Counted from the first letter of the stretch, positions 38,770-47,309 are shown. The stretch is DNA of 47,348 bases from Planctomycetota bacterium (GCA_029250885.1 JAQXEK010000024.1:1-47348); one strand, 5' to 3'. Numbers and translations: made by a program. Notes: generated from the letters alone by a model not told the origin.

Positions 38770-40689
38770 TTAGACGGCCAGTTGGCTGGCCAGGAGCTTG
38801 GCGAAGCGGGCAGGGTCGGGCAGTGCGCTGCCCTCGGCCAGCAGGGCCTGGCCATGGAGCAGCTCGCAGGTGTCCTTGAAGCGATCCTTGCTGTCCTTGC
38901 GCAGGCCGTCCAGGCGCGTGATGAGGTCGTGGTCCGGGTTGAGCTCGAGAACACGCTTCTCCTCGGGGACGTCCTGGCCTTGGGCGCGCAGCATAGCGGC
39001 GAGCTGGGGGGGCAGGGCATTCTCGCCGGCGACAAGGCAGGCGGGGCTGTCGTTCAGGCGGGCCGAGAGGCGCACGTCTTCAACGGCGTCTCCCAGGCTA
39101 TCCTTAATCGACTTCAGCAGCTTTTTGAGGTCCTTCGCACGCTTCTCTAGGTCGTCCTTAGCGGCGTCGTCTAGCTCCACCTCACCCTTATCCAGGGCGA
39201 CTAGCTTCTTGCCGTCGAACTCTTCGAGCTTGCTCATAGCGACCTCGTCGATCTCCGTGAAGAAAAGGACCTCTTGGCCGCTCACGCGCTCGAGGTGTGG
39301 CGAGTTGCGCAGGGTCTTCTCGTCCACGCCGGACAGGAACCAGATCGACTCCTGGTCGGCGGGCATGCGGCCCACGTACTCGGCTAGGGTCGTAAAGCCC
39401 ATGTCTTCGGACTCGTCGTTCCCCTCTGCGTTGCTAGACGGGAACAGGCACAGCTTCGCGACGTCGTCGCGGTAGCCGTCCTCGTGCCAGACGCCCTCCT
39501 TGAGCACCTGGCCGAACTCGCCCCAGAACTCGGTGTAGGCCTTGCGGTCCTTCTTGAGCTTCTTACCCATAGCCTCAAGCAGCTTCTTTACGAGGCGCTT
39601 CTGGATCTGCTGCAGCTGCCGGCTGTGCTGCAGGGTCTCGCGGGAGACGTTCAGGGGCAGGTCGTCGGAGTCCACCACGCCGTGCACGAAGCGCAACCAG
39701 CTGGGCAGCAGGTCCTCGCACTCGGAGGTGATGTGAACGCGCTGGACGAAGAGCTGCACCTTGGACTCAAGGTGCGACGGGTCAAAGAGCTCCATGCCCT
39801 TCTTGGAGGGCAGGTAGCACAGGGCGGTGTAGCTGTGCACACCCTCGGCGCGGAAGTGAACGTGGCCGAAGGCCTCGTTCCAGTCCTTGGAGATGTGGCG
39901 GTAGAACTCCGCGTACTCCTCGTCGGAGATGTCCGACTTGGCCCGGGTCCACAGGGGCTTCATCGAGTTCAGCTGCTCGACCTTGTTGATCTTCTTGCGG
40001 TCGTCGTCCTCGCCTTCCCAGCGCTCGACCTCCATCTCGATCGGGTACTCAACGAAGTCGCTCCACTTGGTGATCGCGGCCTTCAGGACGGTCTCCTGGG
40101 TGAAGTCCTGGTAGCGCTCGTCATCGTCGTCCTTGGACTTTAGATGCAGGGTGATGGACGTACCGCGCTCGGCGCGATCGATGTCCTCAATGGTGTACTC
40201 GCCCAGTCCCTCGGAGTGCCAGCGCACGCCAGCCTCTTCGCCGGCCTTGCGGCTCTCGACGGTGACCTTGTCGGCCACCATGAAGCCCGAGTAGAAGCCC
40301 ACGCCGAACTGGCCGATCAAGCGCGGCAGGTCTTCCTTAGCGCTGTCCTTGGCCTCGGCGAGCTCGGCCGCGAAAGCCTTCGTGCCCGAGCGCGCGATGG
40401 TGCCCAGGTTCGAGGCGATCTCTTCGGCGTTCATGCCGATGCCGTTGTCCGTGATCGTCAGGGTGCGAGCGTCGTGGTCGACGTCTAAGGTGATCTTAAA
40501 CTCCTCGTCACCGGCGAGGAGCTCGGCGTTGGTCAGTCCCTCAACGCGCAGCTTGTCGCAGGCGTCCGATGAGTTAGAGATCAGCTCGCGCAGGAAGATC
40601 TCCTTGTCGGAGTAGAGAGAGTGAATGACGAGGTTCAGAAGCTCTTTGGCCTCGGCTTGGAACTCGTGGGTTTCTTGGGTAGCGGTCAT
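38770..40689 (-). CDS. htpG: Chaperone HtpG (Hsp90)
   Basis: 639 residues from ATG 40689; the frame runs to 40794, but HtpG starts at TQETHEFQAEAKELLNLVIHSLYS. The GHKL ATPase motifs are ELISNSSDACDK, ITDNGIGM, and LIGQFGVGFYSGFMVA. The middle domain (about 230-500) and C-terminal dimer domain follow, to a normal length. It folds and stabilises client proteins in the cytoplasm. It follows glyQS on the same strand after 61 bp and may share its transcript. The start region has no ribosome site. Confidence 0.95.
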   Translation of the reverse strand: MTATQETHEFQAEAKELLNLVIHSLYSDKEIFLRELISNSSDACDKLRVEGLTNAELLAGDEEFKITLDVDHDARTLTITDNGIGMNAEEIASNLGTIARSGTKAFAAELAEAKDSAKEDLPRLIGQFGVGFYSGFMVADKVTVESRKAGEEAGVRWHSEGLGEYTIEDIDRAERGTSITLHLKSKDDDDERYQDFTQETVLKAAITKWSDFVEYPIEMEVERWEGEDDDRKKINKVEQLNSMKPLWTRAKSDISDEEYAEFYRHISKDWNEAFGHVHFRAEGVHSYTALCYLPSKKGMELFDPSHLESKVQLFVQRVHITSECEDLLPSWLRFVHGVVDSDDLPLNVSRETLQHSRQLQQIQKRLVKKLLEAMGKKLKKDRKAYTEFWGEFGQVLKEGVWHEDGYRDDVAKLCLFPSSNAEGNDESEDMGFTTLAEYVGRMPADQESIWFLSGVDEKTLRNSPHLERVSGQEVLFFTEIDEVAMSKLEEFDGKKLVALDKGEVELDDAAKDDLEKRAKDLKKLLKSIKDSLGDAVEDVRLSARLNDSPACLVAGENALPPQLAAMLRAQGQDVPEEKRVLELNPDHDLITRLDGLRKDSKDRFKDTCELLHGQALLAEGSALPDPARFAKLLASQLAV

Positions 40690-40750
40690 TTTCGGATTCG
40701 CACTTTGCGTGATGTAGGAGTCGTAAGTATGAGTAGAAAGCGCTTCGCGT

Positions 40751-42103
40751 TTAGCTGCGCTTCCAGTTCTGGATAGCATTGGCGATGTAGCCAATTAGGT
40801 GAGCGATCTCCACGGTCTCTTGTTCCATGGAGTCGCGGTGACGGACGGTGACTTGGTTGTTCTCAAGAGTGTCACCGTCGATGGTGATGCAGAAGGGGGT
40901 ACCGTCTTCGTCCTGGCGACGGTAGCGGCGGCCGATTGCGCCCTTCTGATCGTAGAAGGTGTTCCAGCCGGTTGTGCGCAGGAGCGACTCGACCTCGTGG
41001 GCCTTCTCAGGCATGCCGTTCTTCTTTACAAGTGGAAAGACTGCGCAGGTGACTGGGGCTATCTCGGGGTGGAACTTGAGGACGATGCGCGTGTCCTTCT
41101 CGAGCTGCTCCTCTTCGTAGGCGTCGATCAGGAAGGTCAGCGCCATGCGGTTGATTCCGCCGGCGGGCTCAATGACATAGGGCGTGTACTTCTCCTTGGT
41201 CTGGGGATCGAAGTACATCAGCTTGGCATTGGAGGCTTCCGAGTGGCGCTTTAGGTCGAAGTCCGTGCGACAGGCGATGCCCTCGAGCTCGCCCCATCCA
41301 AACGGGTACAGGTACTCAACGTCGGCACAGGCGGTGGAGTAGTGAGCTAGCTCGTCGGCGGCATGGTCGCGCATGCGCAGCTTGTCCGGGTCCACGCCCA
41401 GCTCGACGTACCAGTTGAAGCGCTCTTGCTTCCAGTACTCGTACCACTTGGCCTCCTCGTCAGGCGGGCAGAAGAATTCCATCTCGGCCTGCTCGAACTC
41501 GCGGGTGCGGAAGACAAAGTTGCCGGGGGTGATCTCGTTGCGGAAGGACTTGCCGACCTGGGCGATGCCGAAGGGTGGCTTCAGGCGTGCGGAGTTCTGT
41601 ACGTTGAGGTAGTTTAGGAAGATGCCCTGGGCGGTCTCCGGCCGCAGGTAGGCCACCGAGCTGGAGCCTTCGAGGGCACCGACGTTGGTCTGGAACATCA
41701 GGTTGAACTCGCGCGCTTCGGTGAGCTCGCCCCCGCAAATAGGACACACGTCCGCTTCCAAGTGGTCCGCGCGGTGGCGCGCCTTGCACTCCTTGCAGTC
41801 CTTCATCGGATCGCTAAAGCCGCCCACGTGCCCGCTGGTCTCCCAGACCTTGGGGTTCTGAATGATAGCCGAGTCCAGCCCCACCACGTTCTCCCGGGCG
41901 ATGACCGTGCGCTTCCACCAGGCCTCCCGCACGTTGCGCAGGAGTTCGACGCCCAAGGGACCGTAGTCGTAGGTGTTCGCCATGCCGCCGTAGATCTCCG
42001 AGGCTTGAAAAACGAAGCCCTTGCGCTTGCAGAGGGAGACGATCTTCTCCATGAACTCTTGGGCTTCTTTTTGTTCGGGAGTCAGCTTGGGTTTCTTGGC
42101 CAT
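40751..42103 (-). CDS. glyQS: Glycyl-tRNA synthetase, dimeric (alpha2) type
   Basis: 450 residues, the class II homodimeric GlyRS found in eukaryotes, archaea and some bacteria, not the tetrameric GlyQ/GlyS form. Motifs: ASEIYGGMANTYDYGPLG near the start, zinc module C103, C106, C120, C123, RPETAQGIF, FRNEITPGNF, and the class II motif 3 region EPAGGINRMAL. The C-terminal anticodon-binding domain is present. It starts at ATG 42103 with no ribosome site and a GATAGAATC promoter about 90 bp upstream. Confidence 0.95.
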   Translation of the reverse strand: MAKKPKLTPEQKEAQEFMEKIVSLCKRKGFVFQASEIYGGMANTYDYGPLGVELLRNVREAWWKRTVIARENVVGLDSAIIQNPKVWETSGHVGGFSDPMKDCKECKARHRADHLEADVCPICGGELTEAREFNLMFQTNVGALEGSSSVAYLRPETAQGIFLNYLNVQNSARLKPPFGIAQVGKSFRNEITPGNFVFRTREFEQAEMEFFCPPDEEAKWYEYWKQERFNWYVELGVDPDKLRMRDHAADELAHYSTACADVEYLYPFGWGELEGIACRTDFDLKRHSEASNAKLMYFDPQTKEKYTPYVIEPAGGINRMALTFLIDAYEEEQLEKDTRIVLKFHPEIAPVTCAVFPLVKKNGMPEKAHEVESLLRTTGWNTFYDQKGAIGRRYRRQDEDGTPFCITIDGDTLENNQVTVRHRDSMEQETVEIAHLIGYIANAIQNWKRS

Positions 42104-42191
42104 GGCTAGTTCGGGGCGGCGCCGTTTATGCGCGATTCGGACCTGGGGACCAGGTGCCTTTGGTGCGGAGGGAATCGTTTTCGAGGGCGAA

Positions 42192-42200
42192 GATTCTATC
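42192..42200 (-). promoter_or_regulatory. GATAGAATC promoter element upstream of glyQS
   Basis: The minus strand reads GATAGAATC, with TAGAAT at 42193-42198, followed by TTCGCCCTCG. The same 9-mer stands before cysS and pus10. It lies just after the hairpin that ends the selenoprotein gene. Confidence 0.5.
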
Positions 42201-42222
42201 CGGAATGGCCCGAGACATAAAT

Positions 42223-42260
42223 GGAAGGGAGGCAGATCCCCGTGGATCTGCCTCCCTTCC
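42223..42260. terminator. Perfect 17-bp hairpin between the selenoprotein and glyQS genes
   Basis: The arms 42223-42239 and 42244-42260 (GGAAGGGAGGCAGATCC and its complement) pair perfectly around a CCGT loop. On the minus strand it follows the selenoprotein stop by about 67 bp. It is followed by ATTTATG, only weakly T-rich. It is strong enough to end transcription and keep it apart from the glyQS promoter. Confidence 0.65.
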
Positions 42261-42327
42261 TCTGGTTCGGCCTGCCCATTAGCCCTAAGGAGCTGCCGAA
42301 ATGGCCTCCTCTAGGGTTGCCTGGCCT

Positions 42328-44439
42328 CTACTTGGCGGCCTCTCTGGCCTCTTCAAGTAGCAGCTCGAGGGTGCTCTCGAACTCAGCGTCGCCTTCGAAG
42401 AAGTGGCCCTGCCAGCGGGCGTTGCCCTCGATGTCGATCAAGATCACCGTGGGGTAGCCGGTCACGCCAAAAGCCTCGCCGATCGGGAAGCCCATCCAGG
42501 CGTTGCGCCAGGTCACCTCCGCGTCGGCGGCCTTCTTAGTGTAGTCCGCCTTGTCGCTGTCCGTGTTAATCCCAATCATCGTGAAGGGTTCGTCCTTGTG
42601 GAGCTGCACGAGCTCCGCGACTGCCGGGAGGGCAGTCACGCAACTAGGTCACCAGAATCCCCAGAAGTCCAACATGACCACTTGGCCACGGTAATCGCTG
42701 AGGCGGAAGGACTCGCCGTTTGTATCTACGGCTGGGAAGTCCGGGGCCATGGAGCCGACTCCACGAAAGGTGCCTTGATTCTTTGCTGCCCAGATGGCCG
42801 CGCCGGCTTCGGTGTCAAGGTAGTTAGCCAACAGCTCCTCCTCCAGTCGCGTGGCAATCGCCGCATGCTTAGGGTCAAGCCCTTCTTGGTAGAAGGCAAG
42901 CTCGGCGCCCATGGCCTTGCCCTCAAGGGTGTGGTCCTTGCAGTTCGCGGCGAACTCGCCCAAGAGCTCGGCGCGCACCAGCTTGTCCAAGCGGCGCCTC
43001 TCCGCGATCAGAGCGTCCAGGATTTCGCCGCCAAAGTCCGCTGTGGCAAAGCCCGAGCAGAGGTCCTTGTAGATCCCGGGCATGATCTCCTTCAGCTCGC
43101 TGGACTTGAGGTCCGTGGCGGCGTCTAGGTGCATGGCGACCCAGAGCTTGGCGCGACCGTTGCCGGCATCCGCAAAACCCTGCACTTCAGCCAGGTAGGC
43201 CCGGGCTGGGTCCAGCTTCTTGAGTTCGCGTCGCTCCTTGCCACGCAGCTTACGCCAGGCCTTGTTCCATGCGGCATCTTCGGCAGCATGCTTGGCGAGC
43301 ACGACTTGAAAGCTGTGGTCGTCGGCCTCCATATCGCCGGGCGCCGCCCCGTCTACCTCTTTCGCATCCTCAATAGGCGGCTCGAGCTCGGCCATCAGGA
43401 CCGCGACGTCCCGCTCAAGGCCCTCGCCCCGAGAGTCCTTGTATCGAATGACTCCCTCTGCATCCAAGACGTAGATCGTAGGCCAAGCGCTTACCCCCCA
43501 GGCCTTGATGATGGCTTGCTCTTCGCCTTCCCAGGTCGAGCGCCACGTTACTCCTTCGCTGATGCAGTCCGCTCTATACTGCTCCTTGTCGCTGTCATTA
43601 TTGACACCCAGAATGTCAAACGGTTGGCCTTCGTAGCGCTTCACGAGCGCTTGCAGGTGAGGAATCTCACCGCGACACGGGCCTCACCAGAAGCCCCAAA
43701 AGTCCAGCACCGTAACCTTGCCACGGTAGTCGGCCAAGCTGATCGGCTCACCGTCCACGTCGACCGCTTCGAAGTTCGGAGCGACCATTCCAATCTGCAG
43801 GTTCTCAGCGATGAAGATCGCCCTGGCGAGGTTGCGCTGCATCGGGAAGGCGCGAGAGATCTTGCTGAGCTCCTTCAGCATCGCGAGGCCCTCGGCCTTC
43901 TGCTCCTTCGAGCGCGACTCCATCAGGATCAGTCCCTTGGCCACTTGGGCGTCGAAGCCGTGGGGCGCGACCTTGGTCGTCTCGATAAAACGATCGAGGA
44001 TGCGGAACACCGCTGGGTCCTTGGCATCAAAGTACCAGACCATCTGCGGGAAGAGGTTCTCCAGGTCGGGGTTGTTCGTGTGGTCCCCAAGGATGCGCTC
44101 TAGCCACATCAACCGGCTAGCTGCGTCCTCGTAGGGGCTGTTCTGGATCATCCACATCTGCGCATCGAGATGGCCTGCGCCTGCGATCGCCTCGAATCGG
44201 GGAAGGAAGGTCTCCCCCGGGTAAGCGGGGAGCTCGGCCTCCGGTAGGCCCGCCTCTCGGCCGGCCGAGTAGTCATCCCACCATGTGTCCATGGCAGCCT
44301 CGAGTTCCTCTTCTAGCCTATCGAACTGCTCATCGAGGTCCACGGCCTTGGCCGCCTGCTGCGACGTGCGGCGCTCGTCTTGGAGCAAGGGAGGGGGCGC
44401 GAGAATGGGAAGGGCCGCAAAGAGTAGGGTGGAGATCAT
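42328..44439 (-). CDS. Duplicated TlpA-like thioredoxin-fold selenoprotein with two in-frame UGA (Sec) codons
   Basis: 703 residues if both in-frame TGA codons are read as selenocysteine (U252 at 43684-43686, U597 at 42649-42651); otherwise the frame is continuous from ATG 44439 to TAG 42328-42330. A short signal-like N-terminus (about 1-18) suggests export. The protein has two copies of one unit: a helical domain and a TlpA/redoxin domain. Copy 1 has YRGKVTVLDFWGFW-U-GPC and copy 2 has YRGQVVMLDFWGFW-U-PSC, the site of CxxC in thioredoxins. Each copy then continues GVNNDSD or GINTDSD, and a cis-Pro (SAWPT, GYPT). Hence UxxC redox centres, with Sec as the attacking residue. TGA is used as a real stop elsewhere in the window (2927, 14541, 29089, 46037), so it is not a code change. 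Read without Sec, it would be three broken ORFs. Confidence 0.88.
42619..42637 (-). promoter_or_regulatory. SECIS-like hairpin after the second UGA
   Basis: On the minus strand the stem GACTGCC/GGCAGTC (7 bp, loop CTCCC) begins 11 nt after TGA 42649-42651. Bacterial SECIS elements are hairpins just downstream of the UGA inside the coding sequence. The position fits. The loop lacks the G usually found at its start. Confidence 0.5.
43653..43673 (-). promoter_or_regulatory. SECIS-like hairpin after the first UGA
   Basis: On the minus strand GGTGAG pairs with CTCACC (6 bp, loop ATTC), extended by an outer GC pair. The core begins 12 nt after TGA 43684-43686. If the top G-C pair opens, the loop starts with G, as in the bacterial SECIS rule. 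The offset matches that of the second hairpin. Confidence 0.55.
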
Positions 44440-44581
44440 CGCTTTTGGCTTACAGAGGTAGAAGGGCTTTGACGGAGTCGGCTGCGCTAGGAGACGGGTT
44501 TCATGCTACTCGCAATATGGGCATCTGGCCCGACGGCAGCGCTGGAAACGAACAAAAGTGAGTATGGGAACGGAGTTAGTT

Positions 44582-44665
44582 TTGAGAGCCCGCTGTAAAT
44601 GGCGCGCGCCTTGGAATACCTTCCTTGCGAGTACTGATTCCCGGGCGCGCCATTTGCCCTCTCAA
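44582..44665. repeat. 84-bp imperfect inverted repeat before the mqnC promoter
   Basis: TTGAGAG (44582-44588) pairs with CTCTCAA (44659-44665), and inside it AAATGGCGCGC (44597-44607) pairs with GCGCGCCATTT (44645-44655). Unequal spacers separate the arm parts and a 37-bp centre lies between. It ends 4 bp before the TATACT -10 of mqnC, so the right arm covers the -35 position. It may be an operator, a cruciform, a small mobile relic, or a terminator for transcripts from the selenoprotein side. The rest of the 44440-44681 gap shows nothing else. Confidence 0.5.
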
Positions 44666-44669
44666 CCGT

Positions 44670-44675
44670 TATACT
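44670..44675 (+). promoter_or_regulatory. -10 hexamer TATACT of mqnC (leaderless)
   Basis: TATACT ends exactly 6 nt before ATG 44682, the best -10 match of the eight such sites. It places transcription start at the start codon. No canonical -35 is seen. Confidence 0.55.
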
Positions 44676-44681
44676 GCGCCT

Positions 44682-46037
44682 ATGCAGGCTATGGAAACCA
44701 ACCCCACTGACCCCACCCCAGGCACTTGGCGCCCCCGGGCCGCCACGGCCGCTCGCCTTGGCCCCCAGGCCACCGAGATTGCCCGCATCGCCGACAAGGT
44801 GCGCCATGGCGAGCGCATCTGCGGCGACGAAGCGCTGACGCTCCACGAGCACGCGGACATCGTGCTGCTTGGCGAGCTCGCGAACCTAGTGCGCCTGCGC
44901 CACAACCCGAACCCCGTGGTCACGTACATTGTCGACCGCAACATCAACCCCTACAACGCCTGCATTACCGACTGCGGCTTCTGCGCCTTCTACGCCAAGC
45001 CCAAGTCCGACCGCACCTACGAGCTCGACCGCGCCGAGATCATGGACAAGGTGGCGGAGACGGCCGAGCTTGGCGGGCGCCAGGTCTTGATGCAGGGCGG
45101 ACACCACCCGACGATTAAGAGCGACTGGTGGTGCGACCTAATTGCCGAGATTGGCTCGCGCTATCCCCTGATCAACTGCCACACCCTGTCAGCCCCCGAG
45201 CTCGATCACTTCGAGCGCATCGAGCGCCGCCCCGTGACCGAGATCATCCGCGACCTGGCCCAAGCCGGTTGGGGCAGCCTGCCCGGCGGTGGCGCCGAGA
45301 TGTTGGTCGAGCGCGTGCGCAAGATCATCGCGCCGAAAAAGACCGACACCGATCGCTGGCTCGACATGCACCGGAAGGTCCACGAGGCTGGCCTGCGCTC
45401 GTCGGCAACGATGATGTTCGGCAACGTGGAGACCGCGCCTGAGCGCATCGAGCACCTGGTGCGCCTGCGGGATCTACAGGATGAGACCGGTGGCCTGACC
45501 GCATTCGCGTGCTGGAACACCCAGCCCGAGGGCGTGCCCGAGGCGCACCTCTACCCGCGCAAGTCCACGCCCGCCCTCTACCTGCGCACCCAAGCCACGG
45601 CCCGTATCTTCCTGGACAACGTCCAGCACATGCAGACCAGCTACGTGACCCAGGGCATCAAGATGGCGCAGATCAGCCTGCGCTTTGGCTGCGATGACTT
45701 CGGCGGAACGATGCTGGAAGAAAACGTCGTCTCGGCGGCGGGCTGCTCCAACCTGGAGGCCATCGACGACCTCGAGAAGGTCATCCGCCGTGGCGGCTAC
45801 ACGCCGGTCCAGCGCAACTCCTGGTACGGCATCGCGGACACGCGCTATAAAGCTGAGCCTGTGGATCCGGCTCGCTGGCCGAATAGCCGCGAAGAGGCCG
45901 CCTTCCACCTAGCCGCGGGCAAGGGCGACTACTCCATCGTGCCTACCCCCGCAGGGTCCCACACGGCCTATCCCGAAGCTGAGCGTCAGGGCGAGGGCGC
46001 GGCCCTCTCCAAGCCCATCACGGAGATCCGAGCATGA
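44682..46037 (+). CDS. mqnC: Cyclic dehypoxanthinyl futalosine synthase (MqnC)
   Basis: 451 residues from ATG 44682; the frame continues upstream to 44625 but the leaderless -10 supports this start. A radical SAM enzyme of the futalosine menaquinone pathway; it converts dehypoxanthine futalosine to the cyclic form. The iron-sulfur motif is CITDCGFC (C94, C98, C101). The blocks VDRNINPYNACITDCGFCAF, GSLPGGGAEMLVERVR, PKKTDTDRWL and ATMMFGNVET are MqnC hallmarks. Its stop overlaps the mqnE start (ATGA), so both enzymes are made together. Menaquinone is the cell's likely respiratory quinone. Confidence 0.93.
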   Translation: MQAMETNPTDPTPGTWRPRAATAARLGPQATEIARIADKVRHGERICGDEALTLHEHADIVLLGELANLVRLRHNPNPVVTYIVDRNINPYNACITDCGFCAFYAKPKSDRTYELDRAEIMDKVAETAELGGRQVLMQGGHHPTIKSDWWCDLIAEIGSRYPLINCHTLSAPELDHFERIERRPVTEIIRDLAQAGWGSLPGGGAEMLVERVRKIIAPKKTDTDRWLDMHRKVHEAGLRSSATMMFGNVETAPERIEHLVRLRDLQDETGGLTAFACWNTQPEGVPEAHLYPRKSTPALYLRTQATARIFLDNVQHMQTSYVTQGIKMAQISLRFGCDDFGGTMLEENVVSAAGCSNLEAIDDLEKVIRRGGYTPVQRNSWYGIADTRYKAEPVDPARWPNSREEAAFHLAAGKGDYSIVPTPAGSHTAYPEAERQGEGAALSKPITEIRA

Positions 46038-47251
46038 GCATCCCTACCAGCCTAGAAGCGGCCTGCACCATCCCCCCGGCATCGGCCTTCTCGGCAGCTT
46101 CCCACACCGCCGCCGAAGCGCGCCTGCACGCCCAGGCCTGCGCCGCGGGGATGGGCGACATCGCGACCAAGGTTATTGCAGGAGAACGCCTCACCTACGA
46201 GGACGGCATGGCCCTGTACGCTAACCCAGACCTCTTCGCCGTGGGCGCCCTTGCCAACCACGTGCGCGAGCGCCTGCACGGGGACGCGACCTACTTCAAC
46301 GTCAACCAGCACATCAACTACACGAACCTGTGCAACCGGCTGTGCAAGTTCTGCGCGTTCCAACGGCTGCCGGGCCAGGACGGCGCCTACTTGATGACGC
46401 CCGAGGACGCGGCCCAAAAGATCATCGAGCAGCTCGACCAACCCGTGACCGAAGTGCACGTGGTCGGCGGCGTCTGGCCGAAGCTCGACTACGACTACTA
46501 CCTAAACCTGCTGCGCGCGATCAAGTCCGCACGCCCCGACATCCACATCAAGGGCTTCACCATGGTCGAGCTCGACGAGATCGTCAAGCAGGCCAAGAAG
46601 CCCGTAGCCGAGGTACTGGCCGAGCTGCGCGAGGCGGGCCTCGACTCCTGCCCCGGCGGCGGCGCCGAGGTCTTCTCCGAGGAGGTGCGCCAGGCGACCT
46701 ATCCCCAGAAGATGCCCGGAACCCGCTGGCTCGAAATGGCCACAGAGGTCCACCAGGCGGGCCTATTCAGCAATTGCACCATGCTGCACGGTCACGTGGA
46801 CAAGCCCGAGCACCGGGTCGATCACCTGATCAAGCTGCGCGAGCTCCAGGACAAGTCCCTCGCCAAGACCGGCGGCCACCTGCAGGCCTACATCCCGCTC
46901 TCCTTCCACCCCGACAACTCCGAGCTGGCTCACCTCGAGGCCCCCACCGCCCTGGATGAGCTGCGCGAGATCGCCGTGTCGCGACTCCTGCTGGACAACA
47001 TCCCGCACATCAAGGCCTACTGGATCCTGATGGACATCCCCACGGCCCAGACCGCCCTGAGCTTTGGCGCGAACGATGTGGATGGCACCGTAGTCGAGGA
47101 GAAGATCTACCACGAAGCCGGCGCGACGACGCCCCAGGAAGTCCAGCGCGAGGAGCTCGTGCGATGGATCGAGGACGCTGGCCGGGTCGCGGTGGAGCGC
47201 AATACGACCTACCGCGCCATCGGCGATGCCAAGGGTCGTTTCGAGGCTTAG
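46034..47251 (+). CDS. mqnE: Aminofutalosine synthase (MqnE)
   Basis: 405 residues. A radical SAM enzyme that joins 3-[(1-carboxyvinyl)oxy]benzoate and S-adenosylmethionine to form aminofutalosine. The cluster motif is CNRLCKFC (C100, C104, C107). DSCPGGGAEVFSEEVR, MPGTRWLEMATEVHQAGL, TMLHGHVDKPEHRVDHL and the AYIPLSFHPDNS block are MqnE features. It overlaps mqnC by 4 bp. A hairpin follows directly, ending the operon. The other mqn genes must lie elsewhere. Confidence 0.93.
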   Translation: MSIPTSLEAACTIPPASAFSAASHTAAEARLHAQACAAGMGDIATKVIAGERLTYEDGMALYANPDLFAVGALANHVRERLHGDATYFNVNQHINYTNLCNRLCKFCAFQRLPGQDGAYLMTPEDAAQKIIEQLDQPVTEVHVVGGVWPKLDYDYYLNLLRAIKSARPDIHIKGFTMVELDEIVKQAKKPVAEVLAELREAGLDSCPGGGAEVFSEEVRQATYPQKMPGTRWLEMATEVHQAGLFSNCTMLHGHVDKPEHRVDHLIKLRELQDKSLAKTGGHLQAYIPLSFHPDNSELAHLEAPTALDELREIAVSRLLLDNIPHIKAYWILMDIPTAQTALSFGANDVDGTVVEEKIYHEAGATTPQEVQREELVRWIEDAGRVAVERNTTYRAIGDAKGRFEA

Positions 47252-47284
47252 CCCGCGCCACTTGGGAATCTCCTAGGCGCGGGC
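47251..47284 (+). terminator. Hairpin directly after mqnE
   Basis: GCCCGCGCC (47251-47259) pairs with GGCGCGGGC (47276-47284), a 9-bp GC stem starting at the last base of the stop codon. No T run follows, so it may end transcription through Rho or only protect the 3' end. Confidence 0.5.
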
Positions 47285-47309
47285 GACCCGTCGTTCTAGA
47301 TTAGTTGCA

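Noticed and set aside
42328..43644. Two separate thioredoxin-like genes at 42649-43644 and 42328-42639
   Set aside because: Their frames join across in-frame TGA codons at catalytic Cys positions, and neither fragment has its own start signal or a complete redox site. They are parts of one selenoprotein gene.
42328..44439. UGA reassigned to Trp or Gly (alternative genetic code)
   Set aside because: Several well-defined genes end in TGA with overlapping ATGA or TTGA starts (2927, 14541, 29089, 46037), so TGA is a normal stop here. Both suspicious TGAs sit at Cys positions, not Trp or Gly positions.
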